The notes beneath the pieces are model-generated. The model was not told the origin of the DNA. It ran no database searches and saw only the letters and a list, made by a program, of their open reading frames with translations. A program made the position numbers and the translations under genes. From NCBI GenBank assembly GCA_948099385.1, contig CANUEZ040000151.1:6084001-6148000 (forward strand): DNA of 64,000 nt, in the 5' to 3' direction. The DNA comes from Fasciola hepatica. Taxonomy: Eukaryota; Platyhelminthes; Trematoda; Plagiorchiida; Fasciolidae. How positions within the stretch are numbered: position 1 is the stretch's first letter; each line of letters begins with the position of its first letter. Shown here one piece after another: positions 1 to 13,115 of this stretch.

Positions 1-1762
1 AATATCATCAGGTTCGTCTACGAATGACCCAAAAAATTCAGTGTGTGTAATAATAGAGCAATTTACCATTGTAAACAATTCGTGATTCTCTTGCCGTTGG
101 GTGAAGTTGGGAGAATACTGATTTGAAAATCTGGTTGTGCAAAAAAGAAATGTCTCACCGAGTTGTCGGAAATATCCCACAGAGCAAATTCGGAAAACAC
201 AGGTTGGCGAATAAGCTCGTTTTCCATAACTCCTAATCATGCCCACACAACACCTCATGTATAGGGTCCGAGGTTGGATTTGTAGATTGGTGAGAAGTCG
301 CACGTTGGCTACTGTAGAAGCTGTCCGTATTCCCTTGCACGACCCGTTTATATACCCAGAAGTAATCTGCGTCCTTGCACACAGAACCACTCAACACCAA
401 ACATCAGATCCAAGAATTTCCGCAGATTAACATACTCAGAACGTGTTAATCCGTTCACATCTGATCTCCTGGTAATCCTCTGTCACAATAGAGATGAACA
501 ATGACCCTAACACTTTTCTTTTAACTGCATCCTCTAGGATTTTGATCATGTGCATTACGTTTTATTGGAATAATAAAGAATAACTGAAAATGAGATTGAT
601 CGACAAACAGTGGATCAGTATCAGATATGAATTTTAGAAAAGGTGGTCGTTCTTGCGAGCAAAGTATTCATTATTTGCCCTGTAGACATTTGAAAATTTC
701 CCAACGACAGGGTTGCAATGCAATAAAGAACGGTAAACGCTACAATAATAGGTGATATCCGTGGCCTAAAACCCTAATTCATAATGGTTGGAAAAGTACC
801 GTAACGACGTTAAACGAAAAGAGTGCACTGAACTGAAGTAATGTATATGAACATGCTATGATTCCTCCAACCGAACGAGTAACGGATTATTGTCGATTGT
901 ATGCCATTGATGCACACGAGGTGTCCATTTATGGTCGACTCTTCTAATTACTTTTCCAAAAATTATTTCTAAACAGTTGATGTTTATCCTGTATTTCTCC
1001 TCCATATGAACACCAGTAGTTCAACGTAGGTATGTGAGCAATTCTCTTGTTCGTTGTGGTGTTTGATGAACCCACCTATGTAGAATGTTCTCGTGGAAGA
1101 CACTGCCAACTCAGTGCGACGTGTCACTGATAGTGAAGGTGAAGTTGGGTGTACTGTACATAGATGTTGGATCGATACGTCTACTCTTGTGTCTTCACTG
1201 AACTGCCAGTCTCCCCAAAACACTATGCGTGCTGACAATCATTCTCTTTGGCCGTCGCATATGGCTGTAGGAAAATGTCCGGTGACCATGTTGCTAATTC
1301 ATCATTACTCACCAGTACTTATCCTGAGTAGTTTTGAATAAAAAGATGTTTTCCCGTTTGGAATGTGCTTGTATTTTTGTCTACGTTTAACGGTTTGCTG
1401 ATCGACCCTTCAGTTTGCATATGTGGATCCTAGTTGTCAAATCTATATCACTTTTTCAAATGTGGTTCAGCAAATCAAGAGGTGACATTTGGGAAAAATA
1501 TCGAACAGTCAGAAAATAAATCTACTGAGTTCACAAACGTCTGTCAAGTTTGCATGTACTAGCCACATACTACTCCATGTTACTGTCGATGAGGGTGTAA
1601 CCAATTTTCCGTGGGTGCCTCATGGTTGACTGTGGCATTTAGGTCATAAAGATTCCATCACCTACAGAAATGAAATCGTTGATGTTCTTGTGACGAGTCT
1701 TGCTCTTGCGTGTATTGGTAGGACTTTAGTCCAGTTTCTATTCAAAATTTGAAATTTCTGAT
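1..1762 (+). repeat. M1 repeat family, copy a (partial)
   Basis: This stretch matches 35,951-37,750 and 58,088-59,860 in the same orientation, and 10,592-8,840 in reverse complement. All begin with the same 'aatatcatcaggttcgtc' stretch. Homology stops near 1,762, after the shared 'gaaatttctgatcg'. The copy contains an open frame at 1,093-1,341 (+) that is also open in three other M1 copies but broken in the 37.0 and 59.2 kb copies. I recognise no protein family in it. Divergence from the other copies is roughly 5-20% by eye, so this is an old copy. Confidence 0.85.
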
Positions 1763-3599
1763 CGCGGAATCTTAATGGTTCGATCTTTTGTGGTGTTTAT
1801 GATGGATCCTAGTACTTGCGGTATGGTTGTTTTGTAGATACTAGCAAGCGCCAAATGGAACCGAATGAGTTCCGTTGTAACTGAAAATGATCTGAATAGT
1901 CTGCGGGAAAACGCAGAGAAATCAAGGGTGGTAGCCATGTGGGGATTCGTTGGTGTGAGTCTGCACAATCTGGATTAAAAAAAGCGTCTTGTGTGTGTGA
2001 CAAAGCCTTTGAATACCGGCCATGTTTTAAATACTACGACACCATTGTTTTTATTCAACGGGGAATCCTACCATCATTGAACTAATTTTTACGATTAATC
2101 GTTATCAAATGATGGATTTGTTATGCATTGCCTACGTTTTCTCGTGCTCGAAAACCAGTATGATGCATCAGAGCCTTAATTCTAATTTGCAGATATTTCT
2201 ATGATGGAAAAGAAACCGAGGATGAAACATGTGACGCATTCATGTTCGTCAAATAAGCACCTTCCAAAAAAGGAACAATCAGTTACCCTGTTCAAACTAC
2301 TGTCCGCATTCTGAGTCGGATTACTGAGTCTGTCCTTTTGGCCAAAAAGAAAACTGGATTAAAATGATGAATCTTTTCCAGTTGCACAAGAAGAAAAATA
2401 AATTTGACAAAGGTAGTAACCGACGGTAACCCGTGCTTTCTTTCACCCCAGGCTGGAGTCCCAGGCAGACTCGGTGGATGTGTACTGCTTATAAGTATTA
2501 CCAAAGGTGAAAAGGCTGTATGCCGTACCTCGTTTTTATTACACTGTGCAGTAAGTTGCATCAACCCCACTCCCTTCTAAGGACGAGATGTGAAAGCCAA
2601 ATCTGATCAGTTTCTATTGATGTTGAGTTTATACTCTTTCGTCTGCTGTGAGAACGATTGGATGAGTGTTGGTATCCAATAGAGTGCAAAGTGGCCGAAA
2701 TCTTTTCTATCTCAGTAGTGAAAGTATCCTCGGCACATATCCTACTAGCCCGGAAGATAAAGGTTCTGACTAGGGTGCGCTCGTGTTCGATAGAGGAGAA
2801 ACTATTGAAGTGGAGGTATTTTCTGTCATGTTTTCCTTTCCAAGACACTGATCACTAGGTAAAACAATTCGGCCACCGTGTTATTTGCATATCCAAGAAG
2901 GCCAACGAGTTGTCTTCATCCGTTTCCTAAGTGCATTTCAAGTTCGGATGGGTTTACATTTCTTCAGTATTGCTTGAACACCATGGGACTTGTGCAGGAA
3001 GATGAACACGCCATCAAACTACCTTTTATGAATAAAGATTTCTTCAGGTACCACATTCAATCGCACTTCGATCGTTACCATGAAGATATGCACCAGGAGG
3101 AGCCGAGACGACTTGTCATGGATACTCCGTCGATCAGTCTGTAAGCTGTCCCCTGAAAATGGAACTAAATGATTTATGTGCACGGAAGAACGAGGGGTTT
3201 GAGATTGCCTGGCGGTAAAGTAATTCCGATGTTCTCCTTATCAATAAACTCACAAACGAGATCTACTCCTCCATGTACAGGATTATTTGTAAATGGTGAC
3301 GTCGAATCAAATGATGTGCCCAATGGTCCCAGTGAGCAAGCGACATTCAGACTTACCAGCTCACGGCAGAATAAGTTAAAATAAGTGAACACGGTAGTAA
3401 ACATTCATTTTAGGTAATCATGTCACACGGTGAAGAAAAATGAACGGGAGCGGTTCCATTATTAGAAAAACAAAATGTTTGTGGTTCGTATTCATCCACT
3501 GGTTTCGTATTCAAACACCTTTCCGATGCAATTAATCTGTGAAACCACACCAAAACCCTATTTGACTCTGGTCCGAATCAGTGATTAGAAGATAATACT
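1763..3599. other. Unassigned stretch, no gene recognised
   Basis: Several short open frames occur (2,292-2,570 -, 2,561-2,848 -, 2,878-3,144 +, 3,169-3,384 +). None shows a recognisable domain, a signal peptide or convincing splice sites. The stretch precedes a reverse transcriptase remnant in the same orientation, so part of it may be decayed 5' sequence of that element, but I see no endonuclease motif to prove it. Confidence 0.4.
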
Positions 3600-5285
3600 G
3601 GAGCCAAAATCTCACCAACCTGAATAAATCTGAATTCGGACGCCTGAATGAGTTGCCTATATGTACAAACTTAGGAAACTTCAGTTGTCGTGACATGTAG
3701 GAAGCCATGAAACATCTATATGACGGTAAGTCATGAAACAAAAAAGAGAACATTGATTTTGAAAAACTGAACCCTGATTTCAGCTTAGAATTGAGGATTA
3801 CATTCGAGCCAGTCTGCAACACTTAGTCTCAGCCACCAATCACCGAACCAGCCATGGTCTTCCGACATCTGTGCAACGTGGAGATAAATGAGGCTCCTGA
3901 TCCAGATGGCCTGTCACCTGTTCCATCTAAGGATTTTGTTGATGGCCTTGGGGGTTCCACAAGCCAATATCTCCAATGAGTGTCTAGCAAGCGGACAAAC
4001 CGCAAACTTTTGGAGATTAACCAAGATAACGCCAGGCCCCAAGAAAGGACTCGGGAAATTTCTCCCCATCACCTGCAATTATATTATGCTCAAATTGTTT
4101 GAGAAGCTTTTTTATCATGGGCTAACTTGGGGTCTGCTAGAAAAGACACACAACAGTTTGGTTATTGGTCTTTGCTTTCCACACTTGGAGTAGTACCCTA
4201 CACAGTCCATTTCATAGCTTTGGCTTTGGAACAGGGAATTTAAAACTGTCAAAAAGTGTTTAAAAGCCAATGAAAACGCTTTTGGTTGCCTAGATCGATC
4301 AGTATAGTTCAGTTTGTTTTCCGTAGGTGGTGTTGACCCAAAAGTATGCAAGCTGATTCCAGATTACTTCACTGATTGAAAACATTTCACTTATTCCAGC
4401 AACCAAAATTCTTCTATTCCAGATGACGCAATGTTCGATTTTTACCTTTTTAATTTTATTGGTACATTAAGCCACTTCCAATTCCGTAGACATCCAATGG
4501 CTGCAGACAAGCTTATAGCGTGTTTTCCGGATATGAAGTATTGACACCGGAAGGTAATTCACAAATCCAGAACAAATTATACGAAGATGTGATCTGGTTA
4601 ACATCTCTCTCCCTTGAACTAGATGTTTCTAGGTGCAACGATGAATTGTTTTCCTTTCTTTGTGATGAACCACACACAGCCCTCACTAACAAGATTCCTC
4701 TCTTGTCTACAAATAAAGAACACATACCAATATCACCAACGGTAAAATTCTTGACGTTACATAGTCCCATAATATTTCATATTCAACAGACTTTTCGTGA
4801 AGATAGAAAGTAGTCAAATTTTTCTCTCGGTTGGAGATTAGTTTTGATTGCGAATCAGTTAGATTTTAGACATGTGACGGCATTCCTTCTTCCACTCTGG
4901 GTGTACTGCTCTCCAGTGATTTTTCCTGGACTACTGAATAAAGACTTTCACTTGATTATGAGATCCATAGGACAAATCCCTAAATGCAATGGTATATCTA
5001 GAGATACCTTTGTTGATACTCTCACCGATAAACACTCCGCTGCCTGTTGCCAATTTACTTCTAAAATACTGTCAAGCATACATCATCCTCTACACGACAA
5101 AGTTTGAAAAGCGTGCTGAAAGTTCAAATCTCTATTTGCTCGCACTCCTGCATATCGTAAGTCGGTTTTGCCGTATCTTGCTCGACTGCTTTCTAATCAA
5201 GTGAAAGTCACTAAAGACGTACAAAAGTGTTTCGTTAGATCAAAATTACCATAATTTGTACGTCTTTCCCGATTCCGTATTACAT
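3600..5285 (+). pseudogene. Jockey-like non-LTR reverse transcriptase remnant
   Basis: Reading across frames, this is a decayed reverse transcriptase. At about 3,832-3,930 the frame gives a PPITEPA..FRHLC stretch followed by EINEAPDPDGLSP, which is the usual KAPGPDG entry to the palm. After a frameshift it continues with NFWRLTKITPGPKKGLGKF and LPITCNY..LKLFEKLF (the WK..NITPIHK / YRPISL..K..E region). At 4,329-4,377 GVDPKVCKLIPDYFTD resembles the thumb-side motif. From 4,904 YCSPVIFPGLLNKDF and a GIS..TFVDTLTDKHSAACCQF segment match the C-terminal tail of jockey-type elements. The catalytic YADD region is absent, presumably deleted between about 4,380 and 4,870. Frameshifts and stops show it is dead. 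A related C-terminal segment occurs at 32.8 kb. Confidence 0.75.
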
Positions 5286-5763
5286 TATCCTCAGATACGG
5301 TGTGATTGCTGGAAACTACCCAGTCGGGTGCATAGCGCTACTAATTACTCGGAGTGACATACTGAACATTTCCAATAACTCAGTCTTCATTCACCTACCA
5401 ACAGTTAAACCAAGCACCCACCAAAGCGTAAAACTTATTTACATTTATAAATGTTTTAGCCATCTGTGATAGCTCTTTTGTTCTTTTCCCTTATATTTAT
5501 GTATTCTGACTAGGAAGTCGTCATATTGTTTGTATTTATCTTCCATACAAATGCAAATACATGCATTCAGAGGGGAACTATTCAACCCACCAAAAAGTAA
5601 GCAGGGTACAAGAACAATGTTTCCAAACCCGGAGAGCAAAAAGGCTTTAAATTAAAGAGCTTCAATACGGGCAAATTCTACCGTGTTTTTGAAACATTGT
5701 TCTACCATAACAGGGTTCATCTACGTGTGGGTGTGTACGAAGTTGAACCACCAAGAATATAGA
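5286..5763. other. Spacer, no gene recognised
   Basis: AT-rich sequence between the reverse transcriptase remnant and the M2 repeat. A short reverse-strand frame (5,639-5,445) has no recognisable features. I see no repeat relationship to the rest of the window. Confidence 0.4.
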
Positions 5764-7665
5764 TGGGATTATGAAGACCGGAGGCTCAATAGTTCTATAT
5801 CATGTGTTGATACGTCGTGAACGGACGACAATGTAAACATCCGACCAGATAGAAAAGTGTTAAAACATTTTTCAAACCTGATTTATACAAACTCGTCCAA
5901 AGTTACAACCCGTTTTGAATTACTTCAGAGATAACCAAATTGCACATCAAAACCTGTTTTGATTGGTAGGATTGGATGTGATTGCTTGTGCATGTTCCTA
6001 AGTACGTGGACACATGAGCCAGTCTGAAGATGATATGATATGCAATTCGTTGTGCTAACATAATGTCATCTTCCACTCCGTGATCCCCAATTTCCTCAAC
6101 AAGATGAGGCTATTTGTCCCAAGGTGTCGCCTGATTGAGGTGTAAAAATCGTGTCGGTGGGGAAATATGTGATGAAAATTGACCGGATGTCACAAAACGG
6201 TTTAGTCTGATGAGTTCACAGTGAATTTCTTATAGGATATGATCTTCACCTAGATTATGTAAGTAGCTTTCTATTTCACGCAAGTAGTTGTTAGCATTTC
6301 TACACTAGGATGTATTTATTGATCGGGAGCAAGATGAATGGGAATCAACATTTGGTACGCCAAGTTTCCACTTCCTTTTCAGCAAAATGTCTGAAACGGT
6401 TTTGATTTTTGTTGCTCTTTCTGATGAATTTCATTCCGTCGGGGATAAGCAAAACGACAATCCAGCGAAGATAATACGGCATACTTTTAAAATTAGGGAT
6501 ATGGTCATCCAAATTGTTCCAGTACGCATGACAAGTCTCTTTGTGAAACTCGCAAATGGAAAATCTACGGAAAATTGAAAGAATCACCCACTGTGGCGAT
6601 GAGTGAAGCAGTCGATTGATATGGTTGCATGTATTTATTCAAATTGAGTAAAAGACCAAGAATATTCACAGACGTGTACACTAACTGGCTCTAACAACTG
6701 ATCCTCTAAACATCTAGTTTATCATTTAAACTGACCAAGAACCAATTTCGTATACCACAGTCAGAGAGTTATGGAATTTCAGTTACCTGAGCAAACTTCT
6801 TAGTTCAGACAACAACGCAGAAATACGAATAATTGACTTAGGCAGAAGGAGGCATTCAATGAACACATATTTCACGGAAACCAGGAAGATGTCTCGTAAG
6901 TCACTGTTATTTATTTAGGAACTTGAGTCCCATCGATTGTTCAGCGCAGAAAGCTGCTGTAGCCTTTCGAGTGAAACGTTTTCCAGTCACTTGAATTTGT
7001 CAAAGTTGAAAGCCATAATTGATGCCCGAGTGCCATATGTTTAAACTCTAATCAATAGCAGGCTTTAGACCAACATGTGTTGTTTATCGTGGATTTAAAT
7101 TTGTACACCCGGCAGATGTACTTTGAATTTTCGGCCCACGGATTCTTCTGTTTCGGTGTGCTTTTGCAGATATTGTATATGCAATAATCTTCGGAAGAGC
7201 GCTGTTCCAGCATACTTTACTATGCATCGATCTTAAACAATGGGACAATTCTGTAAACTCGTGGCATTTTGACCTCAAACTTAAAAAACAATTCTCAGTT
7301 TAGCATGATCCCACAACCCTCAACAATCGGAACAATCTGCCACCACCCCATAAGTTTGCTTAATCGGAAACGTATGATTGGTTGTGTGTGAAAAGCTCAT
7401 GCCCTCAAACCAATGCACTCTAATCACAGTGGTTGATGATTTACCAGTCAAGTCTGTCCGGAAGTCGTGCATCCCAACGGAGTGCTCATGTGCATACTTC
7501 TGGATATTTCTGTTTTTAATTTGACAATCTAATTTTCCAGTGATGACATATGCACACATATTCCCATGCTGTGTGGATGTGTTATCGTTGGTTGTAGAAC
7601 GGTTGCAAAGTAGAGATCGGGTGTCAAGACCGTCCGTGGAAAAGCGCGATCAGAACACGGGAGCT
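5764..7665 (+). repeat. M2 repeat family, copy a
   Basis: Starting at 'gggattatgaagaccggagg', this stretch parallels 38,156-39,906 in the same orientation, and 64,000-62,917 plus 61,754-61,311 in reverse complement. Short frames at 6,345-6,587 (-) and 6,387-6,578 (+) have equivalents at 38,727-38,969 and 38,769-38,960, but I recognise no domain in them. Internal indels relative to copy b are visible, for example near 6,950-7,080. Confidence 0.8.
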
Positions 7666-8500
7666 AGGACACAAATAAACGCTGAATTGAGAGTGTTTGG
7701 ATCGATTGTTCTATATGAACATTTGAATGGACACGGGCATTGGCGAAGTGGCAATTTTACCTCAACCAATGATGAACAGACACCAGTGAAGGCCAATATG
7801 TGTAAAACAGATGATCCGTACTTCGGGTGGCCCTGAAAAAATGGTGATTCACATAGAGATTTCTACCCAAATGGAAAGAAACCCATAGTAAATGTCTCAA
7901 GTGTGTCTAAGACCAATAAACATATTCACTAAAAATTCTACGAACTGTGGGCAATCTAAATGACGAAATTCCTAAATTTCAGTGAGCAAGTTAAACGATA
8001 ACACTGCTTGTTTTGTTTCGCAATTTTACATTATTGGCAAAAATTTGAACCACGTACTACCTTGGCGCTTCTTTATTTTGTGACTTAGCTATTTACTTAC
8101 TACATTATCTGAAATATGCAGCACTTTATATCACAATGGGAGCCAATCAATAGTACCGATTTTGGACGTTCAAACAAAGTACTCCAGAAAGTGAACCATG
8201 AAATGTTTATGATTATATATGTTGCATGTAGCTGAGCTTAGGTGTTAATAAAGGCTGTTGGTGGTTGAACTGGGTTTGTAGGTCACCAACCTTTCATCAC
8301 CAGCAGAAGTGACATTGTCAGTGTGAAACAAATTGGTCCCGCACCTGCCTATATTGGTGAAATCCCTGCCATTAGTGTATGGTGCAGATTCAAGCTCTTG
8401 AGAAAGGGGATTGCACGTGTTCAGTCTGAAAAGACATAACATCGAAAAATTCATCCGCTTTAAAGTGTATCATATATAACCCAAACCAGTGCTGTTTAAC
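7666..8500 (-). repeat. Link segment between M2 and inverted M1
   Basis: The segment is diverged but collinear with the reverse complement of about 61,310-60,270. For example, the stretch around 8,270-8,340 ('caccagcagaagtgacattg') pairs with 60,650-60,690. This makes 5,764-12,260 one continuous inverted counterpart of the right end of the window. No gene is recognised. Confidence 0.6.
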
Positions 8501-11500
8501 ATATAAAGGGTTCGTCAACTTCCTCATTTAGGAAAACTGCACTGTGTTTGTGGAAGTTTGAAGCTCTTCGAAAAATTCAGTCAATGGACGCAGTGAGCTA
8601 GATAAATTTTCCTAGAGTGAAAGAATTTCAACAAAGTAAAGAAGTGGAACACAGAGCAAATGACTCAAATCCTACCGAATCAAGGCCAATAACCGCAATA
8701 ATTCACAAGAATACATCATTCGAAACCCATTGTCGAAGACAGGCAGAATAAAGCACGACAGCTGAAAATCCAGTTTCGCATTTGGAAATGGACGTGGAAT
8801 ACCACACAAAGGAGTTTTCCAATCAGAAATTTCAAATTTTGAATAGAAACTGGACTGAAGTCCTACCAATACACGCAAGAGCAAGACTCGTCACAAGAAC
8901 ATCAACGATTTCATTTCTGTAGGTGATGGAATCTTTATGTCCTAAATGCCACAGTCAACCATGAGGCACCCACGGAAAATTGGTTACACCCTCATCGACA
9001 GTAACATGGAGTAGTATGTGGCTAGTACATGCAAACTTGACAGACGTTTGTGAACTCAGTAGATTTATTTTCTGACTGTTCGATATTTTTCCCAAATGTC
9101 ACCTCTTGATTTGTTGAACCACATTTGAAAAAGTGATATAGATTTGACAACTAGGATCCACATATACAAACTGAAGGGTCGATCAGCAAACCGTTAAACG
9201 TAGACAAAAATACAAGCACATTCCAAACGGGAAAACGTCTTTTAATTCAAAACTACTCAGGATAAGTACTGGTGAGTAATGATGAATTAGCAACATGGTC
9301 ACCGGACATTTTCCTACAGCCATATGCGACGGCCAAAGAGAATGATTGTCAGCACGCATAGTGTGTTGGGGAGACTGGCAGTTCAGTGAAGACGCAAGAG
9401 TAGACCTATCGATCCAACATCTATGTACAGTACACCCAACTTCACCTTCACTATCAGTGATACGTCGCACTGAGTTGGCAGTGTCTTCCACGAGAACATT
9501 CTACATAGGTGGGTTCATCAAACACCACAACGAACAAGAGAATTGCTCACATACCTAGGTTGAACTACTGGTGTTCATATGGAGGAGAAATACAGGATAA
9601 ACATCAACCGTTTAGAAATAATTTTTGGAAAAGTAATTAGAAGAGTCGACCATAAATGGACACCTCGTGTGCATCAATGGCATGCAATCGACAATAACCC
9701 GTTACTCGTTCGGTCGGAGGAATCATAGCATGTTCATATACATTGCTTCAGTTCAGTGCACTCTCTTCGTGTAAAATGATTAGGTTGTTCCCTCAGTCAT
9801 GATGAGTAACGGTTTTCGGTCACGGATATCACCTATTATTGTAGCGTTTACCGTTCTTTATTGCATTGCAACCCTGTCGTTGGGAAATTTTCAAGTGTCT
9901 ACAGGGCAAATAATGAATACTTTGCTCGCAAGAACGACCACCTTTTCTAAAATTCATATCTGATACTGATCCACTGTTTGTCGATCAACCTCAATTTCAG
10001 TTATTCTTTATTATTCCAATAAAACGTAATGCACATGATCAAAATCCTAGAGGATGCAGTTAAAAGAAAAGTGTTAGGGTCATTGTTCATCTCTATTGTG
10101 ACAGAGGATTACCAGGAGATCAGATGTGAACGGATTAACACGTTCTGAGTATGTTAATCTGCGGAAATTCTCGGATCTGATGTTGGGTGTTGAGTGGTTC
10201 TGTGTGCAAGGACGCAGATTACTGCTGGGTATATAAACGGGTTGTGGAAGGGAATACGGACAGCTTCTACAGTAGCCAACGTGCGACTTCTCACCAATCT
10301 ATAAATCCAACCTCGGACCCTATACATGGGATGTTGTATGGGCATGATTAGGAGTCATGGAAAACGAGCTTATTCGCCAACTTATGTTTTCCGAATTTGC
10401 TCTGTGGAATATTTCCGACAACTCGGTGAGACATTTCTTTTTTGCACAATCAGATTTTCAAATTAGTATTCTCCCAACTTCACCCAACGGCAATAGAATC
10501 ACGAATTGTTTACAATGGTAAATTGCTCTATTATTACACGCACTGGATTTTTCTGGGTCATTCGTAGACGAACCTGATGATATTTACCATAGAAGAATAA
10601 TATTAGACGAGAATCGATCTGAAGAACAGACGTTGGAATGAGAGAAGCATTATATTATTGGTATTACTGGTCCAACTCCAAACGGAACAAACCATCGACT
10701 ATTGGGTCATGCAATTGGTTGTAGGCAATCATCTGATTTGTGTTATGGTACAGAATCACACAGAATGTTACCCGTCACCATTGGTAATAAGAGGACATCA
10801 ACGGCATCAGGTTTAGCTTTCTTCAATTTCAATTGCAGTGAGGAAGACTGTAAGGGCGCAGGTTTCAATTTTTGGAAGTTCAAATTTTTGAGCCATAACT
10901 CTGACGCCTTTCTCGTGGATTGGTTACAATAACTATATATTCATTTCATTGACAGCACTCTGTTTCAACCATCTGAACTTCAATCTAAACACATTCATCT
11001 TGCTATTGTTCTTCGACATGCGGTGTTCATTTTCCAAGTGGATAGCTTTCATGAAAATCCTTTTGCGCCTATTATTAAATTTCATTCGAAGATTGTCCGA
11101 AGCCTTATCGAATATCAAACTCCCACTCCTGAAGCAGAACTAGAAGATTCATCAAGAGCTGCTGCACTGAAAACGTTTTGCAAACCTTTTCAACTGGTCA
11201 GCATCTTAAATACAACTCTTTCAACGAATCGTATCAGAGCCTACGAGTCATCTGGGACACACAAAGCACAATACGAATGCGTTGACTATCTGACTGCATA
11301 TTTGCTTACATTTTGCAAACCAGCTATGTGAATCATTATCAGTCACAGAAGAGGTATATTGTTTATGGAATTATTAATCGAAAAACGTCAACATGAAATC
11401 ACCATGGGTATATCGTGGGATCTCTGCAGGTATATTTCCACTTTGTGTTGAAAGTGATAGCAGTGTCCATCCATCGGATGCCCGGTGGGATTCTGACCCG

Positions 11501-12260
11501 AGATGTATCGTATTGGTGACTGGAATACATTTCGGATACCCTGGGGAATAATTGGAATATTTATCTCCGATATTGAGCACGGTTGGTTTTTAACATTGAC
11601 CTGTGGGCCATGCCACACTACATTTATTACACGTCAGCGTACGCATTATGATTCATGATTCTTTCTCGGACGAGGAAATCTGTTACTCCATTAAATGTCA
11701 ACCTTCTATTCCATACAATCTAGTATAGAAAAATGAAATAACAGATCAACTATGTTTTCGGCTTTGTGTTCCTTGGGGTCACTTCTTCCGCTCACTCATC
11801 CATTTACAAACAGAATTCACACAGATATATAATAATGGGTTACCCATTTTGGTCACGTGAGATTTCATGTCATATGTTGTTCAGGAAACGACCACAATTT
11901 TCATGTCAAATGATGCATAGTGTTTCGGATGATGTGTGCGTTTGTTTGTTCTGATGATATTGTTGCATTGTATATGCCTTCAGGATGTTTTAAGATTATA
12001 TGTCGTGCACGATGAGTCGTTCAAGGATAGAAGGAATTGTCGTTGGGTGCAAGTCAGAGAAAATAATTTTCATTTTGTCGAGAACAGTCACACAGAGTCA
12101 TATTGTCGTTGGGGTAAAAGTGACTTTGAAACCGAACGGTATTTGGAAAATCCAAGAAAATGTTCACCATTCATTTGAGCTTCCACTTATCTAACCAATT
12201 TGTTGGTAACTCGTAAATAAACTAGCCATTTTATTGAACCCTTGGAATTCTTACCAAATC
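8501..12260 (-). repeat. M1 repeat family, copy b (inverted, long form)
   Basis: Reverse complement of the M1 copies at 34,380-38,100 and 56,600-60,200. Clear anchors are 10,592-8,840 against 1-1,762, the YESSGTHKAQY-type frame at 11,023-11,331 against 35,359-35,144 (-), and 11,640-11,890 against 35,000-34,740. The frame at 9,491-9,183 (-) is open and corresponds to 1,093-1,341. Homology continues to about 12,260, where it is interrupted by inserted DNA, and resumes at about 12,935-13,115. Confidence 0.8.
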
Positions 12261-12269
12261 AACTGTTGA

Positions 12270-12932
12270 ATCTGTTTTGCCTGTTTCAATCCTGCTCATT
12301 CATGAACACCAACTTGTGCTACATTTGTGCGGGTTTGACCTATTCCTAATTCATTTGACGTTGAGCACATGATTGCACGGCTGTCAGTCCACATGATTCC
12401 TCATCGCTCTCAGGCGTTGCCCGTCCGACACACACACACACACACACACGCTGAACTCCCACTCGGTTGATTGACTAGACCTGGACTAGACTGTTCGATT
12501 GGGCACCGAATTCCGATCGGCTGCACTCGGCAGGCATGCATAATCACGCACATGTACTGACGCATACGCACGCACCCACACAAGACTGTGACCTGTTCGA
12601 CCCGTGACTAATCGTGCATTTGCGTTCCTGAGCGGTGTGGTGGTCGTTTCGTTAACCAACTTGGTGTCTTGTGCCTCGGTCAGTTTGCCATAGTACGTGT
12701 TATCCTTTCTGAACTGTACGGAACGTCAGTAAACGGTGATTCCCCTGAGGACGCCACGTTTTGAGTACCGCTAATGAACCTCAGCTAGTTTGATTTGGTT
12801 TCTGAGGAGAGCGCGTCACTCCAACTCGGCCTAGACACTGGATAAAGTTGACTAAAGTTCCGGAATCGGAAGTACGTATCTAACATTAACTACAACTGTG
12901 GTGCTTGGAAACTGAGTAATATGTCAGTTGGG
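12270..12932. mobile_element. Inserted segment in M1 copy b, possible solo LTR or other element
   Basis: M1 homology stops after 'gaattcttaccaaatcaac' (about 12,268) and resumes near 'ggaaactgaaatgg' (about 12,970). The corresponding stretch at 34.25-34.35 kb has only about 80 bp between the same anchors. The extra roughly 650 bp is visibly richer in G+C than its flanks and carries an (AC)11 tract. A 'cagtaaacggtgattcccc' stretch near 12,730 would suit the end of an LTR, but I see no coding sequence, no clear terminal repeats and no certain target duplication. The class is therefore undetermined. Confidence 0.45.
12428..12449. repeat. (AC)11 microsatellite
   Basis: An uninterrupted run of AC dinucleotides inside the inserted segment described at 12,270-12,932. 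Confidence 0.97.
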
Positions 12933-13115
12933 GAGGAGGTTGGAAGGAAGCACGAACCGGTAGCTATTATGGAAACTGAAATGGCGAAAAAGGCGGGTAA
13001 AATGATGTTTCATTTTACTTCCTACAACCTAATCAGCGAACGAATGATTCGGGGAGAACACAGTCGAGGTAATCTGAGAAAATAATTGTTTCTGAATGTC
13101 ATTATATCAGTTAGC

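Noticed and set aside
6190..6235. Hammerhead ribozyme (CTGATGAG at about 6,204, as in some flatworm SINEs)
   Set aside because: The required GAAA and flanking stems are not present, and the M2 copy at 38.59 kb does not preserve them.
12700..12932. Terminal repeat of a viral-type integrated element
   Set aside because: No coding sequence for such an element is found and no matching second terminus was seen, so only an unclassified insertion is reported.
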